Part shown: positions 45,906-53,964 of the stretch, piece by piece
Numbering within the stretch: position 1 is the first letter of the stretch
Layout of the letters: each line of letters begins with the position of its first letter
Source of the DNA: Natribaculum luteum
GTDB taxonomy: Archaea > Halobacteriota > Halobacteria > Halobacteriales > Natrialbaceae
Reading direction: 5' to 3'
Length of the DNA stretch: 64,000 bases
Assembly (NCBI RefSeq): GCF_023008545.1
Contig: NZ_CP095397.1
Location: 1,674,001 to 1,738,000 of the forward strand
The notes under the pieces: generated by a model
Told to the model about the DNA's origin: nothing
The model's database searches: none
What the model saw: the letters and a program-made list of their open reading frames with translations, nothing else
Program-made: the position numbers and the translations under genes

Positions 45906-46016
45906 TACTGCCGGACAACACGGTGCAGCCGTCGATCGCACGCGAGACGCCGTCGCCAGCGGCGGCAGCCGTCGAGACGCGATCGAGGATTCACTGACTG
46001 TTGTCCGGTAGTATGA
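45903..46016 (+). repeat. Family B palindromic repeat, copy B3
   Basis: 114 bp, the best-paired family B copy. The left end is TGATACTGCCGGACAACA (its TGA is the DUF1152 stop) and the right end TGTTGTCCGGTAGTATGA. The 16-base outer arms pair with one mismatch, and TGA flanks both sides as a direct repeat. Confidence 0.9.
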
Positions 46017-46117
46017 AATCGCTGGCTCGCTCGAGTGTGTGGCGCGTTCGGACGGAGACGTCAGCAGTGAGAACGTTCAACAGAATTATGTAATGGTGTG
46101 TTGTCATATAACAGAGA

Positions 46118-48157
46118 ATGTCTGCCGACACCGCGTATCCGAACGACCATCCGCTCGATCCGCTGACGCCGGCGGAGATCGAGCGTGCTCGAGCGACCGT
46201 CGATGGCGCAGCGACGCTGAGCGACGACGCCCGGTTCGTCGAGATCACCCTCGCGGAACCGCCGAAGGAAGCGCTTCGCGCGTTCGAGGACGGCGGCGAC
46301 AGTCCGGATCGACGGGCTCGAGTGGTCGTCAGGGACAAGGAAGACCACGCATCGTACGAGGGAGTCGTCTCGCTCGACGACGAGGAACTCCTCGAGTGGG
46401 ACGAGATCGACCGCGGTCAGCCGCGGATGATCGGCGAGGAGTTCGTCGAGGTCGAAGAGGTCGTCACCGACCATCCGGAGTTTCGCGAGGCGGTGCGACG
46501 ACGCGGAGCAGATCCGGACCTCGCGATCGTGACCGCCTGGTCTGCCGGCTACGACTTCGTCCCCGAGGACGTCGGTCGTGACAGGCGACTCGCCCACGGG
46601 ATCGCCTGGGTGCACGGCGATCCCGACGACGAGGGGGCCGAGGCGTACAACCGGCCGCTCTCGGGAATCCACGCGTGGGTCGACCTCGACGACCGCGAGG
46701 TGGTCAAGGTCGTCGACACCGGTCCGAAGAGCACCGACGTCGTAGCCGACCGGGAGACGCGTTACTACCGGGAGGAAAAGCGCGAGCTTCGCGACGACCT
46801 CCGGCCGTACAACGTCGTCCAGCCCGAGGGGCCGAGCTGGGAGGTCGACGGACACACCGTCGAGTGGCAAAACTGGCACGTCCGCGTCGGCTTCAACCAC
46901 CGCGAAGGCCTGGTCCTCTACGACGTCACGTACGACGACGACGGAACCGAGCGTTCGATCCTCCGGCGGGCCTCGTGGCCCGAGGTCGTCACGGCGTACA
47001 ACGATCCCGACCCGGACCACGACTGGAAGGCACCGTTCGACGTCGGAGAGTACGGCATCGGCCGGCTCGCGAACTCCCTGACGGAAGGCTGTGACTGTCT
47101 CGGCTACATGCACTACTGGGACGCCGTCCTCAACGACGGCGACGGGGAGCCACAGGTGATCCCGAACGCGATCTGTCTCCACGAGGAAGACTACGGCACC
47201 CTCTGGAAACACCACGACTGGCGCGTCGACGACGACGAGGTCCGGCGAAATCGTCGACTGGTGATCTCCTTCATCTCGACGATCGGGAACTACGACTTCG
47301 CGTTCTACTGGTACTTCTACCAGGACGGAAGCATCGAGGGACAGGTGCGACTCACCGGCTGCAACGCGACCGGACTGCTGGAACCCGACGACGGCGAGAC
47401 GGGGTACGCCGAGACGATCGGGTCAAGTCACAAGTCGATGCTCCACCAGCACGTGTTCAACTGCCGACTCGACTTCGAACTCGACGGACCGACCAACACC
47501 GTCCGCGAGGTGAACCTCCGTGAGGTGCCCTACGGTCCCGACGGCTACGATCCCACGCCCCACGGCGACGCCGACCGAATGCACCTGAACCCACACGGCA
47601 ACGCCGCGTACGTCGAGCGAACGCGCTTCGAGCGCGAGTCTGAAGCCCAGCGGCTGACCGATCCCCACGCCGGCCGCTACTGGGAGATCGTCAACGAGGA
47701 CGTCCACAACGACGCGACGGGCGAACCGGTCGGCTACCGGCTCCGACAGAAGGCCGGGTCGAACACCACGTTCCCGATGCAACCCGGCTCGTCGAACGCC
47801 GAACGGGCCGGCTTCGCGACGAAACACCTCTGGGTCACGCAGTACGACGACGACGAGATCTACCCCGCGGGTGACTATCCCAACCAGAACCCCGGCGGCG
47901 AGGGACTTCCCGCGTGGACCGACGCCGATCGATCGATCGCAGACGAGGACGTCGTCGTCTGGTACAACCTCTGTCAGACCCACGTCAGCGTCCCCGAGGA
48001 CTGGCCGGTGCTCCCCGTGAAGATGCTCTCGTTCAAACTCGAGCCGGCGGGGTTCTTCGAGGAGAACCCCGCGATCGACGTGCCGCCGGAACACGCGATC
48101 AAGGACGTCGAGAAGTGGAAGACGGAGAACCAGGAGTCGATCGACGTCGACGACTAG
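46118..48157 (+). CDS. Copper-containing primary amine oxidase, 679 aa
   Basis: Oxidatively deaminates primary amines to aldehyde, ammonia and hydrogen peroxide. The topaquinone cofactor forms from Tyr392 in the NYD motif (TIGNYDFAFYWYF). Copper ligands are His443 and His445 (LHQHVFN) and His622 (CQTHVSVPEDWPVLP). The catalytic-base region is FDVGEYGIGRLANSL, followed by CDCLGYMHYW. No signal peptide or Tat motif is visible at the N-terminus, so a cytoplasmic location is likely. Candidate substrates are tyramine, phenylethylamine or histamine, but none can be chosen from sequence. The promoter region lies between repeat B3 and ATG 46118. Confidence 0.95.
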   Translation: MSADTAYPNDHPLDPLTPAEIERARATVDGAATLSDDARFVEITLAEPPKEALRAFEDGGDSPDRRARVVVRDKEDHASYEGVVSLDDEELLEWDEIDRGQPRMIGEEFVEVEEVVTDHPEFREAVRRRGADPDLAIVTAWSAGYDFVPEDVGRDRRLAHGIAWVHGDPDDEGAEAYNRPLSGIHAWVDLDDREVVKVVDTGPKSTDVVADRETRYYREEKRELRDDLRPYNVVQPEGPSWEVDGHTVEWQNWHVRVGFNHREGLVLYDVTYDDDGTERSILRRASWPEVVTAYNDPDPDHDWKAPFDVGEYGIGRLANSLTEGCDCLGYMHYWDAVLNDGDGEPQVIPNAICLHEEDYGTLWKHHDWRVDDDEVRRNRRLVISFISTIGNYDFAFYWYFYQDGSIEGQVRLTGCNATGLLEPDDGETGYAETIGSSHKSMLHQHVFNCRLDFELDGPTNTVREVNLREVPYGPDGYDPTPHGDADRMHLNPHGNAAYVERTRFERESEAQRLTDPHAGRYWEIVNEDVHNDATGEPVGYRLRQKAGSNTTFPMQPGSSNAERAGFATKHLWVTQYDDDEIYPAGDYPNQNPGGEGLPAWTDADRSIADEDVVVWYNLCQTHVSVPEDWPVLPVKMLSFKLEPAGFFEENPAIDVPPEHAIKDVEKWKTENQESIDVDD

Positions 48158-48233
48158 TATTCCGTCACCGGTCGATCGATGCGCGGAACTGGACGACAGC
48201 GATCGATTCCGCGCGTCGATGCAGGCGGGACGA

Positions 48234-48692
48234 TCACAGAAACTCCCGCACGTCCGAGTACCACATGTCGTGGTAGTCGACGCGGCCGATCCGGCGGGCG
48301 ATCGCCACCGCCAGCGCGTGCCAGCAGAGGTCGGTCGGGTCGTCGGGATCCAAGTTGTACTCGCTGTCCTTGCACGTACAGCCCCGGCCTTCGACGACGT
48401 ACTCGTCCTCGTAGCCCACTACGACGGTGAAATCCCGGTAGACTTTCACCCGGCCCTCGGCGACGGCTTCGATGGCCGTCGCCCCGCGGTCGCCGTGCAG
48501 GCGGGTGATCCGCTCGACGATTTCCGGCGTGAGCTCTCCCGCTTCCTCGAGTCGGGCCTCCCACCGCTCGACCGGATTCGCCTCGGGCACGTCACCGAGT
48601 CCGTGCCGAACTGTAAAATCGGTTTGGTTGTTCAGTCGTTCGAAACCGAACTCCGTGGTGATCGGCAGACTGGGTACGTTTGGACGCCACAT
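48234..48692 (-). CDS. SWIM zinc-finger protein, 152 aa
   Basis: Haloarchaeal SWIM protein. The zinc motif CxCx(n)CxH is seen as CTCKDSEYNLDPDDPTDLCWH, near residues 103-124, just after VKVYRDFTVVVGYEDEYVVEGRG. The upstream segment contains helices (EEAGELTPEIVERITRLHGDRGATAIEAV). SWIM domains bind nucleic acid or mediate protein contacts, for example in Rad51-paralogue complexes. The partner is unknown here. Converges with the amine oxidase gene. Confidence 0.88.
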   Translation of the reverse strand: MWRPNVPSLPITTEFGFERLNNQTDFTVRHGLGDVPEANPVERWEARLEEAGELTPEIVERITRLHGDRGATAIEAVAEGRVKVYRDFTVVVGYEDEYVVEGRGCTCKDSEYNLDPDDPTDLCWHALAVAIARRIGRVDYHDMWYSDVREFL

Positions 48693-48814
48693 CGGTCGCG
48701 TGCATGGCTCTCGACACCGTCCCGCCGACGAGCACGTGTGAGCGAACCGACCAGTAATACATTATTACTCACCGATCTCCCTACCGACTTCTACGCTGTC
48801 CCAGTAAGGCTCAA

Positions 48815-48822
48815 CTTTTATA
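48815..48822 (+). promoter_or_regulatory. TATA-like box for the winged-helix gene
   Basis: CTTTTATA, 27-34 bases before ATG 48849, predicting a leaderless transcript and supporting that start over the long open frame upstream. Confidence 0.6.
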
Positions 48823-48848
48823 CTGCTGGGAGTTTTCGATTCGTAACG

Positions 48849-49142
48849 ATGGCCGACACTGACGGGGAGGAAATAGAGGACCTGCCGCCGAGTGCGAAAC
48901 TGGTGTTCAAGGTACTCGAATACGACGGCCCGCTGACGCAGAAACAGATCGTCGAAGAGTCGATGTTGTCCGCCCGAACCGTACGATACGCACTCGAGCG
49001 GCTCGAAGGAATCGGTATCGTCGACGAGGACATCTACTTCGCCGACGCTCGACAGAGTCTCTACCGACTGACAGAACCGGTGACTGCAGACGGTGGCGTC
49101 GACGACTCGCAAGCGAGCGAAGACGCCTGCTGTGCCGAGTAA
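48849..49142 (+). CDS. Winged helix-turn-helix protein (MarR/TrmB-like), 97 aa
   Basis: Single wHTH domain: LPPSAKLVFKVLEYDGPLTQKQIVEE is helix 1-2, SMLSARTVRYALERLEGIGIVDED is the recognition helix and start of the wing, followed by IYFADARQSLYRLTE. Resembles small haloarchaeal MarR/TrmB-like regulators lacking a ligand domain. The C-terminal tail is acidic and ends in CCAE. ATG 48849 is set by the TATA box and the domain. A possible regulator of the membrane protein gene 56 bases downstream. Confidence 0.83.
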   Translation: MADTDGEEIEDLPPSAKLVFKVLEYDGPLTQKQIVEESMLSARTVRYALERLEGIGIVDEDIYFADARQSLYRLTEPVTADGGVDDSQASEDACCAE

Positions 49143-49197
49143 CACGGCCCTGATCCGACAACGGCACAATTATTTTTCGGTGCGAACGAGTCAGTAC

Positions 49198-49602
49198 ATG
49201 GATACGGAGTCGATCCCGCGCTGGGGATGGCTACTCGGGAGCCTCTTTGCCGCGTCGATCCTCGCCCAGCTCGTCAATCTTCTCGTATTGTTCCCTCTGG
49301 GACTGCCCGAGGCCTACCAGGTCGTCACGATGATCGCCGCGATGTCGCCCGTGCTCATCTACGTCGGCGTCTGGTACGACGAGGACCGCCAGCACTACTG
49401 GGAGTACTCGAGGCTGCGCATCGCTGGCGACGTTTCGTTTGTCGTCCTGGGGGCAGTCCTCGGGTCGTCGATGATCCTCGTGGCGATCGTCGATACTGGA
49501 CTCCCGCTGCTGCTCAGGGACGTCCTCGCCATGGGTGGCGGCTTCCTCGCCGCCTGGGGGCTGTTCTGGTGGCGAAACCCCGGTCTGTACCGTCGAGAGT
49601 AG
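49198..49602 (+). CDS. Four-helix membrane protein, 134 aa
   Basis: No named family recognised. Predicted membrane segments are about residues 9-29 (WGWLLGSLFAASILAQLVNLL), 40-60 (YQVVTMIAAMSPVLIYVGVWY), 78-98 (DVSFVVLGAVLGSSMILVAIV) and 105-125 (RDVLAMGGGFLAAWGLFWW). The loop WYDEDRQHYWEYSRLR is conserved-looking and aromatic-rich. An AT-rich stretch (AATTATTTTT, about 49167-49176) precedes the ATG by about 22-31 bases, so it probably has its own promoter. Confidence 0.68.
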   Translation: MDTESIPRWGWLLGSLFAASILAQLVNLLVLFPLGLPEAYQVVTMIAAMSPVLIYVGVWYDEDRQHYWEYSRLRIAGDVSFVVLGAVLGSSMILVAIVDTGLPLLLRDVLAMGGGFLAAWGLFWWRNPGLYRRE

Positions 49603-49668
49603 CCCGGAGTACATAATGATGATTCATTAGGTTTATGTAGATCCGTTTCGTCGGTTGCGGTACCCACG

Positions 49669-50121
49669 ATGGCCACGAAAGTCGTCCTCGGCGTGATCGG
49701 CTCCGACGCACACGTCGTCGGTATCACGATCCTGGAACAGGCACTGGAGGCGAGCGGTTTCGACGTCGTCAACCTGGGCGTACAGACCTCCCAGGAGGAG
49801 TTCGTCGAGGCGGCGACCGCCCACGACGCCGACGCCGTCCTCGTCTCCTCGCTGTACGGCCACGCCAAACAGGACTGTGAGGGCTTTCACGAACGCCTCG
49901 CCGAGGCCGACCTCGACGTGGTAACCTACATCGGCGGCAACCTCGCGGTCGGTCAGGACGACTTCGAGGAGACCCGTCAGTTCTTCCGCGAACTGGGATT
50001 CGATCGCGTCTTCGACTCCGAGACCGACCCCGAAGACGCTATCCTCGCGCTCCAGAAAGACCTCGACATGCGCTCGAGCGAAGACGAGCGCGAACGCGAG
50101 CGCGTCAGCGCCGGGATGTAG
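49669..50121 (+). CDS. mamA: Methylaspartate (glutamate) mutase small subunit
   Basis: B12-binding component of glutamate mutase, which interconverts glutamate and 3-methylaspartate; in many haloarchaea this is part of the methylaspartate cycle for acetyl-CoA assimilation. The cobalamin motif DxHxxG is D13-H15-G18 (GSDAHVVG), followed by LVSSLYGHA and YIGGNLAVG, which matches the glutamate mutase S subunit more closely than methylmalonyl-CoA mutase. A charged C-terminal tail is added. The catalytic E subunit and other cycle genes do not follow; the next gene converges. An AT-rich stretch lies 25-60 bases upstream. Confidence 0.9.
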   Translation: MATKVVLGVIGSDAHVVGITILEQALEASGFDVVNLGVQTSQEEFVEAATAHDADAVLVSSLYGHAKQDCEGFHERLAEADLDVVTYIGGNLAVGQDDFEETRQFFRELGFDRVFDSETDPEDAILALQKDLDMRSSEDERERERVSAGM

Positions 50122-50238
50122 TCGAGGCGTTTTCGTCACGGCAGCGGACTTTTCGTGCGAACGGTGAGTGTCCGCTGTATCTTCACGCGCTGTGGCTCGT
50201 ACGTCGCCAAAAACGCCAAAACCTCTCGCTCGCGGTCG

Positions 50239-52119
50239 TCAGGAGGAGACGACGGTGATCGGATCCTTCCGATCGATCGCCCGCTCGAGTTCGTCGGCGA
50301 TCGCACTTCCGCGCGAGACCTGGATTTCGCCGCCGCGGCTGACCGTCGCGGTAAACAGGTAGTCGCCGCCGGCCTGCACCTCAACCGTCTCGCCGTGGCT
50401 GCCGTCGACGGGGATGACGATGTGTCGCGAGGTGATCTCGGGGGTGACGAGTTGTCCCTCGCGCTGGCCGCCGGGGCCACCCATGTCGGCACTCGCACTC
50501 GCACTCGCGTTCGCGTTCGTACCGTAGTGGGGGTTTTCGTCGTGCGTTCGGACGTCGATGTCGATTCCGAGTCGGTTCTCGATGTCGGTGATCCGGCCGC
50601 CGCCCTTGCCGATCACGCTCGAGATGTCGTCTTCGTCGACGTAGACGACGGCGCGGTCCTGGCTTTTGAGTTCGACGTCGACGTAGCCGCGGGCGACCGA
50701 GCGGATCTCGCGTTCGATCTCCTGTTTGGCGATGCGGTCGACGCCGGACTCGCGGCCCGGGCCGCCTTCCTCGTCGATCAGCGGGACGGTGACGACCTGG
50801 CGGTTGAAGGTGTAGATCTCGTAGGCGGGTTCGCCGGTCTGGAAGTCGGTGACGAGGATGACGGGGCGGGCGAGGTCCTCCTCGGTGAGTCCGGCGGGGA
50901 CTTTGACCTCCGTCTTGACGTCGTAGACCGTCGACACCTCGCCGGCCTCGATGTAGACGACGGTGTCGACGACCTGTGGGATCATGCCGAGTTCGACGCG
51001 ACCGACGAGGCGCTGGAGGGCGTCGATGGGGCGGGTGGCGTGGACGACGCCGATCATACCCACGCCCGCCAGTCGCATGTCCGCGAAGACCTCGAAGTCG
51101 TCGGTCTTGCGGACCTCGTCGTAGATGGTGTAGTCTGGCCGAACCATCAGCAGGGCGTCGGCGGTCTTCTCCATCTGGCCGCCCAGCGCGGTGTACTGGG
51201 TGATCTCGGGGCCGACCTGCAGGTCCCGGGGTTTCTCCATCGTCTTCACCGCGTAGTCGTGCGTCGAGAGATAGCGGGCGACCGACTGGGCGAACGTCGA
51301 CTTCCCGGCCCCCGGCGACCCCGAGATGAGAACGCCACGCTGGCGCTCTAACAGCCGACCCTTGAGTTCGTCGGCGTGTTCGTAGTCGTCGATGTCGGTC
51401 TGGGCGATCGGCTTGACGGCCGTGATCTCGATGCCGTCGGCGAAGGGCGGCCGGGCGATGGCGATCCGGTAATCCCGGAACTGGACGATCTTCATGCCCG
51501 GTTCGGAGAGTTCGATGAAGCCGCCGCTTGCCTCGCGTGCGCCGTCGACGACCTCGCGGGCGTACTCGTCCATCGTCTCCTCGTCGAGCGGTTCGTCGGC
51601 GATCTCCTCGTAGTGCATCTCGCCGAGTGCGCCGCGTTTTGCCATCGGGACGGCGTCGGTCTTTAAGTGGACGCTCATCGTCTCCTCGTCGAAGTACTCC
51701 TCGATCTGGAGCGTCCCGACCCGGCGAACCTCGGGGGAGATGTAGTCGACCTCGAGACCTTTCGCCTTCGCGACTTCGGCCTGGACGATGTCGCTGGTGA
51801 CGAAGGTGGCCCCGTACTCCTCGGCGAGGTCGCGGATGAGCGCGTCGATTTCGCCCTCCGAGGCGTGCCCGCGCTCGATCGCGCTGGGCCGTTCGCCGAC
51901 GTACTCGAGGTCGATCTCGCCGTCGTCTGCGAGTTCGGCCAGGCGCTGGAGTTCCGAGAGGCCGTCCCAGCCGCTGTCGAGGCCGTCGTTGGCCTGTGCT
52001 TCGAGTTCGGCGACGACGGCTTCTGGAACGCAGACGGTCGCGTCCTCGAATCGGCCGTCTTCGATCGCCGCTGAGACGCGGCCGTCGATGACCACGCTCG
52101 TGTCCGGCACGACGTTCAT
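50239..52119 (-). CDS. PIN-domain / PilT-like ATPase with KH domain, 626 aa
   Basis: Archaeal PINc-ATPase-KH protein. Residues 1-130 are a PIN nuclease-like domain (MNVVPDTSVVIDGRVSAAIED, VTSDIVQAEVA). The central part is a PilT/VirB11-type secretion-family ATPase, with Walker A GSPGAGKSTFAQSVARYL and the segment RPDYTIYDEVRKTDDFEVFADMRLAGVGM. Residues about 500-560 form a KH-like RNA-binding domain (AVVYVDEDDISSVIGKGGGRITDIE). A Gly/Ala/Ser stretch and a final acidic-basic domain follow. The family is widespread in archaea; a function in RNA processing or quality control is suspected but unproven. Divergent from hemAT. Confidence 0.9.
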   Translation of the reverse strand: MNVVPDTSVVIDGRVSAAIEDGRFEDATVCVPEAVVAELEAQANDGLDSGWDGLSELQRLAELADDGEIDLEYVGERPSAIERGHASEGEIDALIRDLAEEYGATFVTSDIVQAEVAKAKGLEVDYISPEVRRVGTLQIEEYFDEETMSVHLKTDAVPMAKRGALGEMHYEEIADEPLDEETMDEYAREVVDGAREASGGFIELSEPGMKIVQFRDYRIAIARPPFADGIEITAVKPIAQTDIDDYEHADELKGRLLERQRGVLISGSPGAGKSTFAQSVARYLSTHDYAVKTMEKPRDLQVGPEITQYTALGGQMEKTADALLMVRPDYTIYDEVRKTDDFEVFADMRLAGVGMIGVVHATRPIDALQRLVGRVELGMIPQVVDTVVYIEAGEVSTVYDVKTEVKVPAGLTEEDLARPVILVTDFQTGEPAYEIYTFNRQVVTVPLIDEEGGPGRESGVDRIAKQEIEREIRSVARGYVDVELKSQDRAVVYVDEDDISSVIGKGGGRITDIENRLGIDIDVRTHDENPHYGTNANASASASADMGGPGGQREGQLVTPEITSRHIVIPVDGSHGETVEVQAGGDYLFTATVSRGGEIQVSRGSAIADELERAIDRKDPITVVSS

Positions 52120-52204
52120 GTCCAGGAGTTAGTTGCGTGTCGGTATAAGGCTGCGGGAGCACGACTGCCCGACGCGACGCTACTCGATTGAGAACGTACA
52201 GGTA

Positions 52205-52212
52205 AACTTAAA
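52205..52212 (+). promoter_or_regulatory. TATA-like box for the HemAT gene
   Basis: AACTTAAA, 24-31 bases before ATG 52236, which supports 52236 (MDPERKFG) rather than the upstream in-frame ATG at 52218. Confidence 0.5.
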
Positions 52213-52235
52213 CAAGAATGGGAACATGTCCCCCT

Positions 52236-53894
52236 ATGGATCCGGAACGCAAGTTCGGTCGCGGGGGATTGAACCCGTTTCTCGACGTCGACGACCTCGT
52301 CGACGACATCGGACTCGACGAGGACGAAGTCGACTGGCGAAAGGAGTTCATCGGGTTCGACGCCGAAGACGAGCGCCGGCTCTCGGAACTCGAGCCCATG
52401 CTCCGCGAACGCCGCCACCAGATCGCCGAGGACTTCTACGACAACCTGACTGCCCACGAGCAGACCCGAGAGGTCATCGAACGGTCGCCGAAAGACGTCG
52501 AGCAACTCAAACAGACCCAGCAGGCCTACCTCGTCTCGCTCGCCACCGGGGGCTACGATCTGGAGTACTTCAAAGACCGGGCGCGGATCGGCAAGCTCCA
52601 CGAGATGATCGACATGCCCCTGAAACACTACGTGGGGCAGTACGGCGTCTACTACGATCTTCTTCTTTCGGAGATGAACAACCGCGTCCAAGAGCAGGTC
52701 ACCGACGCGATCGAGGCGTGGGCCGACCGTCGCGACGACCTGCAATCGGACGAACGCGGTGGCGGCGTCCTCGACGCGATCGGCTTCGGCGGGAGCAGCG
52801 ACGAAGAGACTGACGAACAGGCGGAACTCGACGACCTGCTCGAGGAGGCGATCCAGGAGGCAGTCCAGGACGGCGTCCGGGACGTGCTGTCGCTTTTGCG
52901 CATCATCAACCTCGACCTGCAGGTCGCCGCCGACACGTACGTCGACGCCTACAACCAGCGTCTCGAGCGCGCCATCGATCGGCGCGACCAGCTGGCCCAC
53001 GAGGTCGAATCCGACGTCAAAGCGCCAATCGAGGAGCTGTACGACGCCAGCCAGGCGGTCGCGAACCGCGCGGAGACGATCAGCGAGTTGACCGAACAGC
53101 AGGCCGACGACGTCGGCCGGGCGGCGACGGAACTCTCGGACGTGAGCGCCGCGGTCGAGGAGGTCGCGTCCGTCGCCGACGAGGTCAATCGCACGAGCGA
53201 ACAGACGGAAGAACTGGCCGCAAGCGGTGCCGAGTCCGCCGACGAAGCGCTGTCGGCGCTCGAGGACATCGACGACGCGACCGACCGCGTCAGTTCGGCC
53301 GCGACCGACCTCGAGGAGCGGACCGACGAGATCGACGCCGTCGTCGAGCGCATCGACGACCTCGCCAAACGGACGAAGGTACTCGCGACGAACGCGAACA
53401 TCGAGGCGTCGCGTTCCGCCGGGGGCAGCGACACGCTCGGGGTCATCGCGGAGGAGGTCATGTCGTTCTCCGAACGGGCACGACAGGACCTGGAGGTGAT
53501 CGAGGAGGTCGTCGAGGAGGTTCGACAGGGCGCCGTCGAGACGGTCGAGACGATGGACGAAACCGTCGAACTCGTCGACGACGGCACCGACCGCGTCCGG
53601 GCGACGGTCGACGACCTCGACGCGATTCACGAGTCCGCCCAGGCGACGGCAAGCGGGATGGAAGACGTCGCCGCGGCGACGGACCAGCAAGCCGAGAGCG
53701 TCGAGGTGATCGCGACGACGGTCGAGGACGTCGCAGAGGCGGCCGACCACGTCGCGGGCGAGGCGGAAGCCGTCGCCGCCGCGAGCGAAGAGCAGACGGC
53801 GAACGTCAGGGAGGTGGTTCGCTCGGTCACCCGCCTCACCGAGACGGAGTCGTTCGAGGAGGAGCCGCCGTACAAGCAGGTACAACAACTGTAG
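52236..53894 (+). CDS. hemAT: HemAT-like globin-coupled transducer, 552 aa
   Basis: Soluble oxygen sensor. Residues about 15-190 form the sensor globin: WRKEFIGFDAEDERRLSEL, then YLVSLATGGYDLEYFKDRARIGKLHEMIDM, with the proximal haem His at about residue 122. There is no transmembrane segment. A helical linker leads into a coiled-coil signalling domain with the usual heptads (VEEVASVADEVNRTSEQTEELA). The hairpin tip differs from the CheA/CheW-binding consensus: EASRSAGGSDTLGVIAEEV replaces the usual E-RAGE-G-GFAVVA sequence at the same length. Signalling may therefore go to something other than the canonical CheA-CheW complex. The overall family call is secure. Confidence 0.93.
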   Translation: MDPERKFGRGGLNPFLDVDDLVDDIGLDEDEVDWRKEFIGFDAEDERRLSELEPMLRERRHQIAEDFYDNLTAHEQTREVIERSPKDVEQLKQTQQAYLVSLATGGYDLEYFKDRARIGKLHEMIDMPLKHYVGQYGVYYDLLLSEMNNRVQEQVTDAIEAWADRRDDLQSDERGGGVLDAIGFGGSSDEETDEQAELDDLLEEAIQEAVQDGVRDVLSLLRIINLDLQVAADTYVDAYNQRLERAIDRRDQLAHEVESDVKAPIEELYDASQAVANRAETISELTEQQADDVGRAATELSDVSAAVEEVASVADEVNRTSEQTEELAASGAESADEALSALEDIDDATDRVSSAATDLEERTDEIDAVVERIDDLAKRTKVLATNANIEASRSAGGSDTLGVIAEEVMSFSERARQDLEVIEEVVEEVRQGAVETVETMDETVELVDDGTDRVRATVDDLDAIHESAQATASGMEDVAAATDQQAESVEVIATTVEDVAEAADHVAGEAEAVAAASEEQTANVREVVRSVTRLTETESFEEEPPYKQVQQL

Positions 53895-53964
53895 CCGGCC
53901 GTCCCCGTTCTCTCTCCGTCTCGCTGCCGATGGGATCAACTCGGTGGAACCGGTATCGACCCCC

